From Actinomycetota bacterium (GTDB taxonomy: Bacteria; Actinomycetota; Actinomycetes; S36-B12; UBA5976): a stretch of 58,096 nucleotides of DNA. The stretch lies in contig CANFOW010000006.1 of the NCBI GenBank assembly GCA_947448865.1, positions 1-58,096 of the forward strand, in the 5' to 3' direction. This document shows positions 30,283 to 40,216 of the stretch, piece by piece. The position numbers were made by a program, and so were the translations under genes. Below the pieces are notes generated by a model. The model did not search any database. It was not told the origin of the DNA and saw only the letters and a program-made list of their open reading frames with translations. Each line of letters starts with the position of its first letter. The stretch's first letter is position 1.

Positions 30283-31650
30283 GTGCCATCCGTCATTAAT
30301 CGCGACAATCTAGCGTCATTGCTTATCCGAGAACGCGAAACATATAAATTACGTAATCCGCAATCGCTATCGCTTTATCACAGTGCCTCGAATCTATTTG
30401 GCGGTGTCCCACTGACCTGGATGAATAAGTGGTCAGGTGGCTTCCCGCTGTACCTTGACACTGCACACGGGAATCGAATTACAGATGTTGATGGAAACAC
30501 GTATGTAGATTTCGCACTCGGAGACACAGCGTCTATGGCGGGTCACTCACCCGATGCCAGTATGAAAGCCATAGTGCACCGCATGGTTGATCAAGGTGGC
30601 CTAACCACGATGCTGCCCACTGCTGACGCGCAATGGGTAGGAGCGGAACTCACACGTCGATTTGGGGTTCCCCTATGGTCCTTCACACTGAGTGCCACGG
30701 ATGCGAATCGTTGGGCGATTCGATTGGCAAGACTTGCAACTGGGAAGAGCAAGATTTTAGTTTTTGCATGGTGCTATCACGGATCAGTTGACGAAACTTT
30801 CGCAGTACCAGATCACGATGGAAAAGCAACGGCTCGTCCAGGAAACGTGGCACCACCTGTTCCGCTAGACACCACAACTCGCGTTGTTGAATTCAATGAT
30901 TTGGAAGCAGTTGAACGCGAACTGGCGCACGGCGATGTTGCAGCAATTTTGACTGAACCTGCAATGACCAACATTGGCATTGTGTTACCCGAACCAGGCT
31001 TCTTAGCGGGATTGCGGGCTCTTGCCACGAAGTACGGCGCTCTCTTAATGATTGACGAAACCCACACATTCTCTGCCGGTCCTGGAGGCATGACCTTACG
31101 GGATGGCTTACAGCCAGACATGTTTGTTATCGGGAAATCGATTGGTGCAGGAATTCCATCTGGTGCATATGGATTCACGCACGATGTTGCGCGTGCTATC
31201 AATTCACATCAAGAAGCAGACCTTATTGATGTGGGTGGAGTAGGCGGCACACTAGCTGGAAACAGTTTGTCTATGGCTGCCATGCGAGCAACACTTGGAG
31301 AAGTGCTCACCGAACAAGCTTTCGAACACATGATTACATTGTGTGATCGGTACACAGAGCAAGTACGCGCACTTCTGGAAAAATATGATGTTCCGTGGAG
31401 CATTTCGCAAGTAGGTGCCCGGGCTGAATATCGATTTGTTTCACCTGCCCCGACCACAGGAACAGCTGCCATGCTTGCCGGTGATGACGAGCTTGATGAG
31501 TTCATGCACCTTTTCATGTGCAATCGCGGAATCCTGATGACGCCATTCCACAACATGGCTTTGATGTGTCCGAATACATCCGTTGAGGATGTAGACCTGC
31601 ACGCTGAGCTGTTTGAACTCGCATTGCAGGAACTCACTCGTACTTTGTAA
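30283..31650 (+). CDS. Class-III PLP aminotransferase (glutamate-1-semialdehyde aminomutase-like)
   Basis: LLMIDETHTFSAGPGG and PLP-Lys motif PDMFVIGKSIGAGIPSGAYG. Start choice uncertain (ORF track 30214). Confidence 0.82.
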   Translation: MPSVINRDNLASLLIRERETYKLRNPQSLSLYHSASNLFGGVPLTWMNKWSGGFPLYLDTAHGNRITDVDGNTYVDFALGDTASMAGHSPDASMKAIVHRMVDQGGLTTMLPTADAQWVGAELTRRFGVPLWSFTLSATDANRWAIRLARLATGKSKILVFAWCYHGSVDETFAVPDHDGKATARPGNVAPPVPLDTTTRVVEFNDLEAVERELAHGDVAAILTEPAMTNIGIVLPEPGFLAGLRALATKYGALLMIDETHTFSAGPGGMTLRDGLQPDMFVIGKSIGAGIPSGAYGFTHDVARAINSHQEADLIDVGGVGGTLAGNSLSMAAMRATLGEVLTEQAFEHMITLCDRYTEQVRALLEKYDVPWSISQVGARAEYRFVSPAPTTGTAAMLAGDDELDEFMHLFMCNRGILMTPFHNMALMCPNTSVEDVDLHAELFELALQELTRTL

Positions 31651-31685
31651 TGCACAGTGACCATTGGTCACCATAGAGTTACCTT

Positions 31686-32816
31686 GTGAGTTTGAGGACC
31701 AGAGTGCACGCAATTATTGCGGTTGCCGCGTTCGTGTTGATCTCTGCGGCAACTTGGCAAATTGCAGCTTATGAGATTGCACGTGAGCAAGTCAGTCAAG
31801 CCATTGCAAACTCCATCACTTTGGATGAGGCAGGAACACGACTTAGCGAAACGCTCGTGTTGTCGTTGCTGCTCGACATGCTTCTTCTGTTCTTAGCGTG
31901 GCGTTACTTGAGTCGTTGGGTACTTAATCCACTAGAGGACATCCGCGAACAACTGCGGGAAGTAACCGAAGGACAACTTCACGCAGTGATTGCGGTGGAA
32001 CGCCCAGAGGAACTTAAAGCTGCAGCGCGTGACGCAGAAACCATGAGACAAAACCTTGTTGAACAAATTGATCAAAAACGTGCGGCGTTCGAAAGTTTGA
32101 ATGCTCAGGCACCGCTGGCGTTATCAATCAAGGCAGCCCTGGAACCAAACCGCGTCTTAATGCCGCAGATAGATGTTTTTGGCGCAGTCGACCCAGCTGA
32201 AGGTGTTATTGCAGGCGACTGGTGGGACATTGTCACCGTCCCTGGCGGGGTAGCTGTAATCGCTGCAGATGTGGCAGGTCACGGACCTGCTGCTGGAGTA
32301 GCTGGCCTTCAACTTAAAGCCGTACTTTCTGCGGGACTTTCCTCAGGTATTGATCCCACTGATTTATTCAAGCGAGCATCAGATGGGCTAAGTGCGGTGG
32401 ATTCACTCACAGCTACTGCAATTGTGTGCGTCATCCCAGATGATGCGGCAGCGCCCGTCACTTATGTCTCGGCAGGCCACCCACCGGCTCGCGTGGTGCG
32501 ACATAACGCAAACATTTCGGAGTTACCCTCCACAGGTCCAATGCTGGGGGCACTCGGTACAACATGGACACATAGTTCGATAGCGCTGAGTTCGGGTGAG
32601 CGCATTGTGATGTACTCCGACGGATTAGTGGAAACCCGAAACAGCAACGATGTGGAGTTCGGCGTCGAATCTCTTGACAAGATTCTTTTAGAGAATGTGG
32701 GTACCTCGTCACATGTAGCGGGCACACATATTTTGGCTAAGGCACGACAATTTTCCGTCACATGGAATCGTGACGATGTCTCATTAGTAATTTTGACCCG
32801 TAGGCTTGCCGTGTGA
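31686..32816 (+). CDS. Membrane HAMP + SpoIIE/RsbU-type PP2C phosphatase
   Basis: Two N-terminal TMs, HAMP-like linker, GDWWDIVTVPGGVAVIAADVAGHGPAAGVAGLQLKAVL, YVSAGHPPARVV, MYSDGLVETRN. Confidence 0.88.
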   Translation: MSLRTRVHAIIAVAAFVLISAATWQIAAYEIAREQVSQAIANSITLDEAGTRLSETLVLSLLLDMLLLFLAWRYLSRWVLNPLEDIREQLREVTEGQLHAVIAVERPEELKAAARDAETMRQNLVEQIDQKRAAFESLNAQAPLALSIKAALEPNRVLMPQIDVFGAVDPAEGVIAGDWWDIVTVPGGVAVIAADVAGHGPAAGVAGLQLKAVLSAGLSSGIDPTDLFKRASDGLSAVDSLTATAIVCVIPDDAAAPVTYVSAGHPPARVVRHNANISELPSTGPMLGALGTTWTHSSIALSSGERIVMYSDGLVETRNSNDVEFGVESLDKILLENVGTSSHVAGTHILAKARQFSVTWNRDDVSLVILTRRLAV

Positions 32817-33886
32817 GTGATGCAATTCGGATAAGACCGCACATGGATGCGCTGCCAACATATAAAGCCGGTAAAAAAGCTGATGCAGTTGCTGGCTTTG
32901 AGGCATTTAAATTATCAAGTAACGAGAACCCAATGCCTCCGCTACCGGGAATCCTAGACGTCATTACCGCTGCTGCATTAGATATCAATCGCTATCCCGA
33001 TCCACTGAGTACACAACTCACACTCGCACTTGCTCGACGATTCGATGTTCCCATCGAGATGATTGCCACAGGCACAGGTTCGGTTGGAGTGTGTCAGCAA
33101 ATCGTCCAAGCAGTCGTCGATGCGGGTGACGAAGTTATTTATGCGTGGAGATCATTCGAGGCTTACCCCATCATCACTCTCATTGCTGGTGGCACATCTG
33201 TGCAAGTTCCATTGAATGATGAATTTGGTCATGACCTCTCGGCCATGGCAGATGCGATAACCCCCGCAACGCGTCTGATCTTTGTGTGCACTCCAAATAA
33301 CCCAACGGGTACCAGCGTCTCCCAGGTTGAGTTTGAAGCTTTTATGACACGAGTACCGCACGACGTACTTGTTGTCGTGGATGAGGCTTATGTTGAATTC
33401 AATCGAGACCCAGATGCGGTCGACGGTATGGCCTGCATTCAAAAATATCCGAATGTCGGAGTATTGCGCACGTTCTCGAAGGCTTATGGGTTAGCCGCAT
33501 TAAGAATCGGCTTCTTCATTGGCCCAGAGCGAGTCGCACAAGCAGTACGTAAGACCGCAGTTCCATTCGGTGTGTCAAACATTGCTCAAGCAGCAGCAGT
33601 TGCGTCACTTGATCTTGAGCCTGAGCTCCTAAGCCGCGTAACGGACATCGTTGCTACGCGAGAGTGGTTTGAAAACGAATTGCGCGCTATCGGAGTACAT
33701 GTAGGAAATAGCCAAGCAAACTTTGTTTGGCTTGCATTGGGTCCGGCAACTGACGAATTTGTTGTCGCCTGTAACGCGAAAGCTGTTGCTGTGCGGCCGT
33801 TTAGTGGTGAAGGTGTTCGAATCAGTATTGGTGAACGCGAACCACTGGAACGTATTATCGAAATTCTTAAGACGTTTCCACGATAG
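32813..33886 (+). CDS. Histidinol-phosphate/aromatic aminotransferase (HisC/Pat-like)
   Basis: FKLSSNENPMPPLPGILDVI; FVCTPNNPTGT; VVVDEAYVEF; LRTFSKAYGLAALRIG. Confidence 0.92.
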   Translation: MSDAIRIRPHMDALPTYKAGKKADAVAGFEAFKLSSNENPMPPLPGILDVITAAALDINRYPDPLSTQLTLALARRFDVPIEMIATGTGSVGVCQQIVQAVVDAGDEVIYAWRSFEAYPIITLIAGGTSVQVPLNDEFGHDLSAMADAITPATRLIFVCTPNNPTGTSVSQVEFEAFMTRVPHDVLVVVDEAYVEFNRDPDAVDGMACIQKYPNVGVLRTFSKAYGLAALRIGFFIGPERVAQAVRKTAVPFGVSNIAQAAAVASLDLEPELLSRVTDIVATREWFENELRAIGVHVGNSQANFVWLALGPATDEFVVACNAKAVAVRPFSGEGVRISIGEREPLERIIEILKTFPR

Positions 33887-34802
33887 GAACTGAGCTTCGT
33901 TTACGACTTTCGGAAGTCACAACCAAAATGATGCTTATTAGCACCACAAGGCCACCAACTAAAATATTGTGAGTCAGTTTCTCGTCGAAAATAATGATTC
34001 CAAGTATTGTCGCCACAACGGGATTCACATATGAATATGTTGACACCAACGAAATAGGCGCGTTTGCCAGCAACCAGTTATAGGTTGAGTAACCCACCAC
34101 AGAACCAACGATGACTAGATAACTCCAACCACCCCACGAGCGACCAGAAGCCCGAAAGAAGTCGCCAATGTGTTGCCCATTGAGCAGACCAATGATGAGT
34201 AGCACAAAACCTGCGGACAACATTTCGAATGTTGTGAGTACGAGTGAATTCGGCGGAGTGTCTAGGCGCGAAGTAACAAACGAGCCAATAGACCACAACA
34301 AATTCCCAATGAGCAAAATAAACATCCACAATGTGATGTTGTGACCCGCTCCTCCTGGACGCGGAATCGTATGTCCCGGCTGCAGAATAATCATGAGTCC
34401 GATGAAACCAGCCAAGATTCCTAATAGCGTTCGGCCGCGAGGTTTATCTCGATCAACAATGCGAAGCAACGCAGTCCACAAAGGCATGGAACCAATGATC
34501 AGAGCAGAGACACCAAGTGGCACAACATGTTCCGCGGTGGCAACTGTACCTAGACCCACGGCCAACATGATTGTTCCCAAGAACATGGAATTTTTCAGTT
34601 GCTTTCGGGTAATTCGGAATTGTGAAAAACCGGTTCGGCTTCCGACAAAAATAAATTGAATAAGCGAAGCAGTCAGAAATCGAAAACCCATAGACACCAA
34701 ATCAGGCATGGTCTCGATTGCGAATGCGATACCAACATAAGTTGTGCCCCACGCGATGTACATCGTCAGCAAAGACAGTGCGACGCGCGTTTTATGACTC
34801 AC
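33867..34802 (-). CDS. EamA/DMT-family transporter
   Basis: 10-TM hydrophobic profile; WGTTYVGIAFAIETMPDLVSMGFRFL. Confidence 0.9.
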   Translation of the reverse strand: MSHKTRVALSLLTMYIAWGTTYVGIAFAIETMPDLVSMGFRFLTASLIQFIFVGSRTGFSQFRITRKQLKNSMFLGTIMLAVGLGTVATAEHVVPLGVSALIIGSMPLWTALLRIVDRDKPRGRTLLGILAGFIGLMIILQPGHTIPRPGGAGHNITLWMFILLIGNLLWSIGSFVTSRLDTPPNSLVLTTFEMLSAGFVLLIIGLLNGQHIGDFFRASGRSWGGWSYLVIVGSVVGYSTYNWLLANAPISLVSTYSYVNPVVATILGIIIFDEKLTHNILVGGLVVLISIILVVTSESRKRSSVPIVETS

Positions 34803-34851
34803 GTACCACAGACTATGCCTAGTCCAGACGTGTTTAAGTCGTGATGCGGTG

Positions 34852-35316
34852 TTAGTTACTTAACGCTTGCTTAACACCAGCGGCAACCTGGCCACCGTCT
34901 GCGCGTCCTGCGACCTGCGGAGTCACAATCTTCATAACGGCTCCCATTGCACTTGGTCCAGTCATCCCCTGTGCAGCAACCGACGCAACCGCACCGGAAA
35001 TGATTTGGGCCAACTCGTCATCGGACAAAGCCGCTGGAAGGTAACGAATGATGACGTCGAGTTCCTCACGTTCCTTTGCTGCAAGCTCAGGACGATGCGC
35101 GTCGTCGTACGCAGATGCTGCTTCACGACGCTTCTTTGCTTCGCGGTTAAGAACGGTAATCAGGTCTTGGTCATTGAGTTCGCGAGATTCTTTACCTGAA
35201 ACTTCTTCATTAGTTATTGCCGCAAGTACCATGCGCAAAGTTGATGTGACCATTGAGTTTTTTTCGCGCATCGCGCTGTGTAGATCAGCTTGCAGTGTGT
35301 TCTTGAGAGTGCTCAT
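34852..35316 (-). CDS. GatB/YqeY domain protein
   Basis: LHSAMREKNSMVTSTLRMVLAAITNEEV; DVIIRYLPAALSDDEL. Confidence 0.92.
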   Translation of the reverse strand: MSTLKNTLQADLHSAMREKNSMVTSTLRMVLAAITNEEVSGKESRELNDQDLITVLNREAKKRREAASAYDDAHRPELAAKEREELDVIIRYLPAALSDDELAQIISGAVASVAAQGMTGPSAMGAVMKIVTPQVAGRADGGQVAAGVKQALSN

Positions 35317-35361
35317 TGAAAGTCTCCTTTGTCAGCGTGCACGAAAAATGTCTATCGAGAG

Positions 35362-37572
35362 TTACGGTGTAGTTCCGCCATCGGTCGGCAATGGTGTTGG
35401 ACCAGGAGTTGGTGTCACTAAGGCATCTTTACAAGCTTGGAGCTCGGCGCCTTCTAGCCCAGCACATTTGCCGTTGTGAATTCCAAGCGGGTTACCGTAT
35501 CCGCCTGCATGCAGTCCGCTTAACGTTGTGAGGTTCCACGGCGTTGCTGGAGTTCCCGCGAGAGCGCCCTTCATTGCCTCACGCCACACCGGACCAGGCA
35601 TGAGCGAACCGAACACTTGCGAATAAAAAGTTCCGTTAATGACAAGGTTTTTCATTGGATACTGCTGTCCACCACGTGGGTCACCTACCCACACTGCGGC
35701 AGCCAGATCTGGGGTGTAACCAACAAACCACACAGCCGCTGAACTATCTGTCGTTCCAGTTTTACCTGCTGCTGCTCGACCAAGCGTCATCGCTTGTCCG
35801 GTACGTCCAGGAATTGGTCCGTCAATAACACCAGCGAGTACTGCAGTGACACTGTCGGCGACCTGCAAATCAATTGTGCGAGTGCAGTTACCTAGCGGGA
35901 CTTGAATTGCTTTTCCAAAACGATCCGTGATGCTAGAAATTGCGATGGGGTCGCAGTGAATTCCGTGAGCAGAAAATGTTGCCATGGCGTTTGCCATGTC
36001 AAGTGTTGTGACATCAAAACAACCGAGTGTGAAACATGGGTACGACTTGAGATCCTCACCATTGCCTTGCTTCACGCCGGCGGCTTTTGCCATTTCTGCA
36101 GGGCCGCATAGGCCAATTTTTTCTTCAAGCCCCACAAAGTAGGTGTTAACTGAATATGCAGCGCCACTCAGCATGTTGAATGAACCGGAATGAGTTGAGT
36201 TCTTCACGTCATAAGGCGCGATAGGTGCACCACCTTGACACTCAACAAAGTTCTTAAAAGTTTTCTTTGCTGGCGCAGCCAAGACCTTAAAAGGATCCCA
36301 ACCCTGCTTGAATGCCGCAGCCATAGTGAATGCCTTAAAGGTTGATCCAGCTTGGAAGCCAACGGTCCCGTTATGTGCAACCGGGACGTTGTAATTGACA
36401 GCAGTTTTTCCTGCTCCGCTTCGACCCCATGCTCGGTTTTGCGCCATGGCAACAATTTCGCCAGTACCTGGGCGCATCATCGTAATTCCGACGGCTTTCT
36501 GACTGGGATCAGTTGGAGGAATGCGATCATTAGCGGCTTTTTGGGCTGCGCGTTGTGCCTTCAAATCGAGTGTTGTCTTGATTGTGAGTCCACCGACATC
36601 GAGCAGACGTGCACGAGCTTCAGGCGTGTCGCCAAAAATTGGATCATCATGCAAAACAGTAAGTACGTAGTCGCAGAAAAATGGAGCAATAGAAGTGGTG
36701 CATCCATTGGGCAATTCCGAGACTTTCAGACTGACCTGCATCGTTTCAAGCTTTGCTTGCTCGGCAACTGCTTGCGTGATGTATCCCGCGCGAGCCATTG
36801 CATTGAGCACCTCGTTGCGGCGCTTGGTGGCCGCATCGGGAAAACGAGTTGGGTCATACCGTGACGGGTTTTGAACCAAACCAGCCAGCGTTGCTGCTTG
36901 CGCGAGCGTCAACTGGTTTGCGTGTACTGAAAAATAGCGCCGCGATGCAATCTCAACGCCATACGAGCCTGCACCAAAGTATGCAATGTTGAGGTAACCC
37001 TCGAGAATCTGTTTCTTGCTGAGTTTGTTTTCTAGCCCAATTGCATATCGCGCTTCACGAATTTTTCGTCCAAGAGAAACAGCAGTCGCTGCTTTTTGCT
37101 GTTCGGGAGTCTGAGCGGCCGTGAGCAAAATCTGCTTGACGAATTGTTGCGTGATGGTCGATCCACCTTGGACTTGTGAACCAGTCGAGGTAGAAACAGT
37201 GGCACGTAGAGTGCCACGGATGTCGATTCCCGAGTGTTGTAAGAATCGTTGATCTTCAATAGCAATAATCGCTTGCTGCATTATGGGAGAAATCTGATCC
37301 AGCGGCACTGCAATTCGGTTCTGTGCATACAGCACTGCAATTTGTTCACCATGAATATCTGTGATGACGTTTTGCTGCGGCAAAGGAACCTGTGTGAGGT
37401 CAGCTGGCAAGTTCTGGAAACCTAGAACGGTGTTACGGGTGAGTAACCCAACGGTACCGACAACAGGCAGCGCGACTAAAGATGCGACAACTCCGGCAAC
37501 CGTGATGAAAAAAGCCATCCGCGACAGCAACTCAAAGCGACTTAGGGCTCGCTCCCCCGATTGATTAGGCAT
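35362..37572 (-). CDS. Class A penicillin-binding protein (transglycosylase/transpeptidase)
   Basis: AIIAIEDQRFLQHSGIDIRGTLRA; GGSTITQQFVKQ; transpeptidase GSTFK and KTGTT motifs. Start likely MPNQSGERA. Confidence 0.95.
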   Translation of the reverse strand: MPNQSGERALSRFELLSRMAFFITVAGVVASLVALPVVGTVGLLTRNTVLGFQNLPADLTQVPLPQQNVITDIHGEQIAVLYAQNRIAVPLDQISPIMQQAIIAIEDQRFLQHSGIDIRGTLRATVSTSTGSQVQGGSTITQQFVKQILLTAAQTPEQQKAATAVSLGRKIREARYAIGLENKLSKKQILEGYLNIAYFGAGSYGVEIASRRYFSVHANQLTLAQAATLAGLVQNPSRYDPTRFPDAATKRRNEVLNAMARAGYITQAVAEQAKLETMQVSLKVSELPNGCTTSIAPFFCDYVLTVLHDDPIFGDTPEARARLLDVGGLTIKTTLDLKAQRAAQKAANDRIPPTDPSQKAVGITMMRPGTGEIVAMAQNRAWGRSGAGKTAVNYNVPVAHNGTVGFQAGSTFKAFTMAAAFKQGWDPFKVLAAPAKKTFKNFVECQGGAPIAPYDVKNSTHSGSFNMLSGAAYSVNTYFVGLEEKIGLCGPAEMAKAAGVKQGNGEDLKSYPCFTLGCFDVTTLDMANAMATFSAHGIHCDPIAISSITDRFGKAIQVPLGNCTRTIDLQVADSVTAVLAGVIDGPIPGRTGQAMTLGRAAAGKTGTTDSSAAVWFVGYTPDLAAAVWVGDPRGGQQYPMKNLVINGTFYSQVFGSLMPGPVWREAMKGALAGTPATPWNLTTLSGLHAGGYGNPLGIHNGKCAGLEGAELQACKDALVTPTPGPTPLPTDGGTTP

Positions 37573-37630
37573 AGGTCTATATCGTAATCGGGTAGAAGGT
37601 AATCTCTCGCATCGCAATCTGCAACCAAAA

Positions 37631-37653
37631 TGTCACCTAAAAAGGTATTGACA
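37631..37653. promoter_or_regulatory. Nested dyad overlapping a TTGACA -35-like element upstream of whiB
   Basis: TGTC-ACCT-AAAA-AGGT-att-GACA; TTGACA at 37648-37653. Confidence 0.4.
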
Positions 37654-37726
37654 TCAGTCACTTGAGCGTCAATAGTGGAGCCAACGCATTCATGCAGAAC
37701 AAGTCCAGGTATGAGGGGATTTTGAA

Positions 37727-38041
37727 GTGACGCAAGTATGGGATTCCGAATGGAGCCGCAACGCAGCCTGTAAGAACACCGATCCAGACCAGTTGTTTGT
37801 TCAAGGCGCAGCCCAAAATCGAGTGAAAATTATTTGCGCCGGTTGCTCAGTGCGAACCGAATGCCTCGCAGATGCACTTGATAACCACATTGAATTCGGG
37901 GTTTGGGGCGGAATGACGGAACGTGAACGTCGTGCGTTACTTCGCCGTAGGTCGAATGTCACCTCATGGCGCGAGCTTTTAATGTCTGCTCGCCAAGATT
38001 ATGACCGCCTAGACCCAGTTGCTTTTGTCAGCGGCCGATAG
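37727..38041 (+). CDS. WhiB-family Fe-S transcription factor
   Basis: Four Cys (ACKN, CAGC, TEC) and GVWGG turn. Confidence 0.95.
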   Translation: MTQVWDSEWSRNAACKNTDPDQLFVQGAAQNRVKIICAGCSVRTECLADALDNHIEFGVWGGMTERERRALLRRRSNVTSWRELLMSARQDYDRLDPVAFVSGR

Positions 38042-38087
38042 CTACCGCGCCTGATATTCCTAGGCGTCGGTGTCGTAGAGTCCAATT

Positions 38088-38243
38088 ATGACCAAGTGGG
38101 AATATCTAACAGCGCCGTTATTGGTGCACAACACCAAAGCCATTCTCGATAATTTCGGTGAAGATGGTTGGGAACTTGTAGCAATAGTGCCTGGATTGAA
38201 CCCAGAGAACCTCGTCGCTTATTTCAAGCGCCCAAAGAATTAG
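38088..38243 (+). CDS. DUF4177-type small protein (51 aa)
   Basis: MTKWEYLTAPLLVHNTKAILDNFGEDGWELVAIVPGLNPENLVAYFKRPKN*. Not in the ORF track because it is short. Confidence 0.85.
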   Translation: MTKWEYLTAPLLVHNTKAILDNFGEDGWELVAIVPGLNPENLVAYFKRPKN

Positions 38244-38256
38244 TAGGCATCACAAC

Positions 38257-38721
38257 ATGAGCACTGTCGAAGCACGCCTGTCCGAACAAGGACTATCTGT
38301 TCCAGAAGTAGCAGCACCCGTTGCTGCATACATTCCGGCCGTTCGCACTGGAAACCTCATTTTTACATCTGGCCAACTTCCAATGTCGCAGGGCGAACTC
38401 CTTGCAACTGGAATTGTCGGAGCTGGAGTAGATGAAGATACTGCCGCCAAATGTGCAACTCAGTGTGCACTAAATGCAATTGCTGCTGTGAAGTCAGTTA
38501 TTGGAGACCTGGACAAAGTTGTTCGGGTTGTCAAAGTTGTAGGTTTTGTTGCCAGCGATCCATCGTTCACAAACCAACCTGTAGTCATTAACGCAGCCAG
38601 CGCGATTTTTGCACAAGCTTTTGGTGACGCGGGCGTTCACGCACGTTCTGCAGTTGGAGTTCCATCACTTCCGCGCAACGCGCCAGTGGAATTAGAAATT
38701 ATCGTTGAGGTACGCGACTAA
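38257..38721 (+). CDS. RidA/YjgF-family protein
   Basis: PVAAYIPAVRTGNLIFTSGQLPMSQGEL. Confidence 0.9.
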   Translation: MSTVEARLSEQGLSVPEVAAPVAAYIPAVRTGNLIFTSGQLPMSQGELLATGIVGAGVDEDTAAKCATQCALNAIAAVKSVIGDLDKVVRVVKVVGFVASDPSFTNQPVVINAASAIFAQAFGDAGVHARSAVGVPSLPRNAPVELEIIVEVRD

Positions 38722-38820
38722 CGGTTTTGTCGTAACACAAGACCGAAGAGTATATTGAGAGAAAACATCTCGAAGTTTTTATCTAACGTAATAAAACTGA
38801 CGTAACAAAGGAGTTGCAGC

Positions 38821-39495
38821 ATGGATCATAATTTGCGAAGCACCCCTTTGTTCTCTCGTCTTGATGATCACGCTGCAATGTCACTTGAGCGTTCAATGGT
38901 TCCGCAAACTTTGAAAAAAGGTAAACACCTTTTTCAAGAAGGTGAATCCGGTGATCGCCTTTACATTGTGATGAGCGGGAAAATTAAGTTAACGCACGCC
39001 TCCGGTGACGGTCGTGAGTCGTTACTGATGGTGCTTGGCCCAGGCGACATGTTTGGCGAGTTGTCACTTTTTGACCCAGGCCCGCGCACGTCAACTGCTG
39101 TTGCCGTAACTGACTCGGAAGTACTCGGACTGGGTAACAATGATTTGCGCCCATGGCTCACTGGACATCCCGAAGTAGGACAGTCTTTGCTTCAAGCGCT
39201 GGCTCATAGACTTCGTCGCACAAACGAGATTATGTCGGATTTGGTTTTTGCTGATGTGCCTGGCCGAGTAGCAAAAGCACTTATCGAACTCGGTGAAAAA
39301 TTTGGCACTCGCACGGCTACGGGGTTACTCGTCCACCATGACCTCACTCAAGAAGAGCTAGCACAACTTGTTGGTGCATCTCGAGAAACTGTAAACAAAG
39401 CGTTGGCTGATTTTGCAAGCCGCGGCTGGATTCGGCTGGAAACTCGCTCGGTTGAGATTTTTGATCAAGAACGACTGGCTAAGCGGGCTAAGTAA
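38821..39495 (+). CDS. Crp/Fnr-family transcriptional regulator
   Basis: cNMP-binding domain GDRLYIVMSGKIKLTH..., DMFGELSLFDPGPRTSTAVA; HTH QEELAQLVGASRETVNKAL. Confidence 0.95.
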   Translation: MDHNLRSTPLFSRLDDHAAMSLERSMVPQTLKKGKHLFQEGESGDRLYIVMSGKIKLTHASGDGRESLLMVLGPGDMFGELSLFDPGPRTSTAVAVTDSEVLGLGNNDLRPWLTGHPEVGQSLLQALAHRLRRTNEIMSDLVFADVPGRVAKALIELGEKFGTRTATGLLVHHDLTQEELAQLVGASRETVNKALADFASRGWIRLETRSVEIFDQERLAKRAK

Positions 39496-39514
39496 TCGCC
39501 TTTAGGCTTATGGT

Positions 39515-40216
39515 GTGCCAGCAACGGAGCTCCCAGCCGATTTGAAAAAACGCGCTGCGGCAATCAATCGGATTCTTGGTAAAACCTTTCCGGACGCACG
39601 TTGTGAACTCGAATACGAAAACCCACTGCAATTACTCGTAGCTACTGTTTTATCTGCGCAATGTACTGATAAACGAGTCAACATGGTGACACCAGTTTTG
39701 TTTAAGCGTTTTCCTTCGGCAAGCGATTTAGCGTCTGCAAATCGAGTCGACATTGAAGACATCATCAAGACAACTGGTTTCTTCCGAAATAAAGCTCAAT
39801 CCATACAAGGACTCGCGGCAGCCTTAATCGAAAAATACGACGGACAAGTGCCTAGCACAATAGAGCAACTTGTGGAATTGCCAGGCGTAGGGCGAAAAAC
39901 CGCAAATGTTGTGTTGGGAAATGCATTTGGCGTACCAGGGATAACCGTTGACACGCATGTCGGACGAATAGCGAGGCGTCTTGGCTGGACGCAAAATTCT
40001 GACCCAGTCAAAGTGGAATTTGATTTGATGGAAATATTTAAGCCACAAGATTGGACGTTGCTGAACCATCGACTAATTTTTCTTGGGCGAAGAATGTGCC
40101 ACTCACGTAAACCAGCATGCGGTGCTTGTCCGTTAGCAAAACTGTGCCCATCTTTTGGAGAGGGCCCTGTTGACGTTGTCGAGGCGACGAAGTTATTGAA
40201 ACTCGAGGGTTGGTAA
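39515..40216 (+). CDS. nth: Endonuclease III
   Basis: LLVATVLSAQCTDKRVN; ELPGVGRKTANVVLGNAFG; C-terminal Fe-S Cys cluster. Confidence 0.96.
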   Translation: MPATELPADLKKRAAAINRILGKTFPDARCELEYENPLQLLVATVLSAQCTDKRVNMVTPVLFKRFPSASDLASANRVDIEDIIKTTGFFRNKAQSIQGLAAALIEKYDGQVPSTIEQLVELPGVGRKTANVVLGNAFGVPGITVDTHVGRIARRLGWTQNSDPVKVEFDLMEIFKPQDWTLLNHRLIFLGRRMCHSRKPACGACPLAKLCPSFGEGPVDVVEATKLLKLEGW

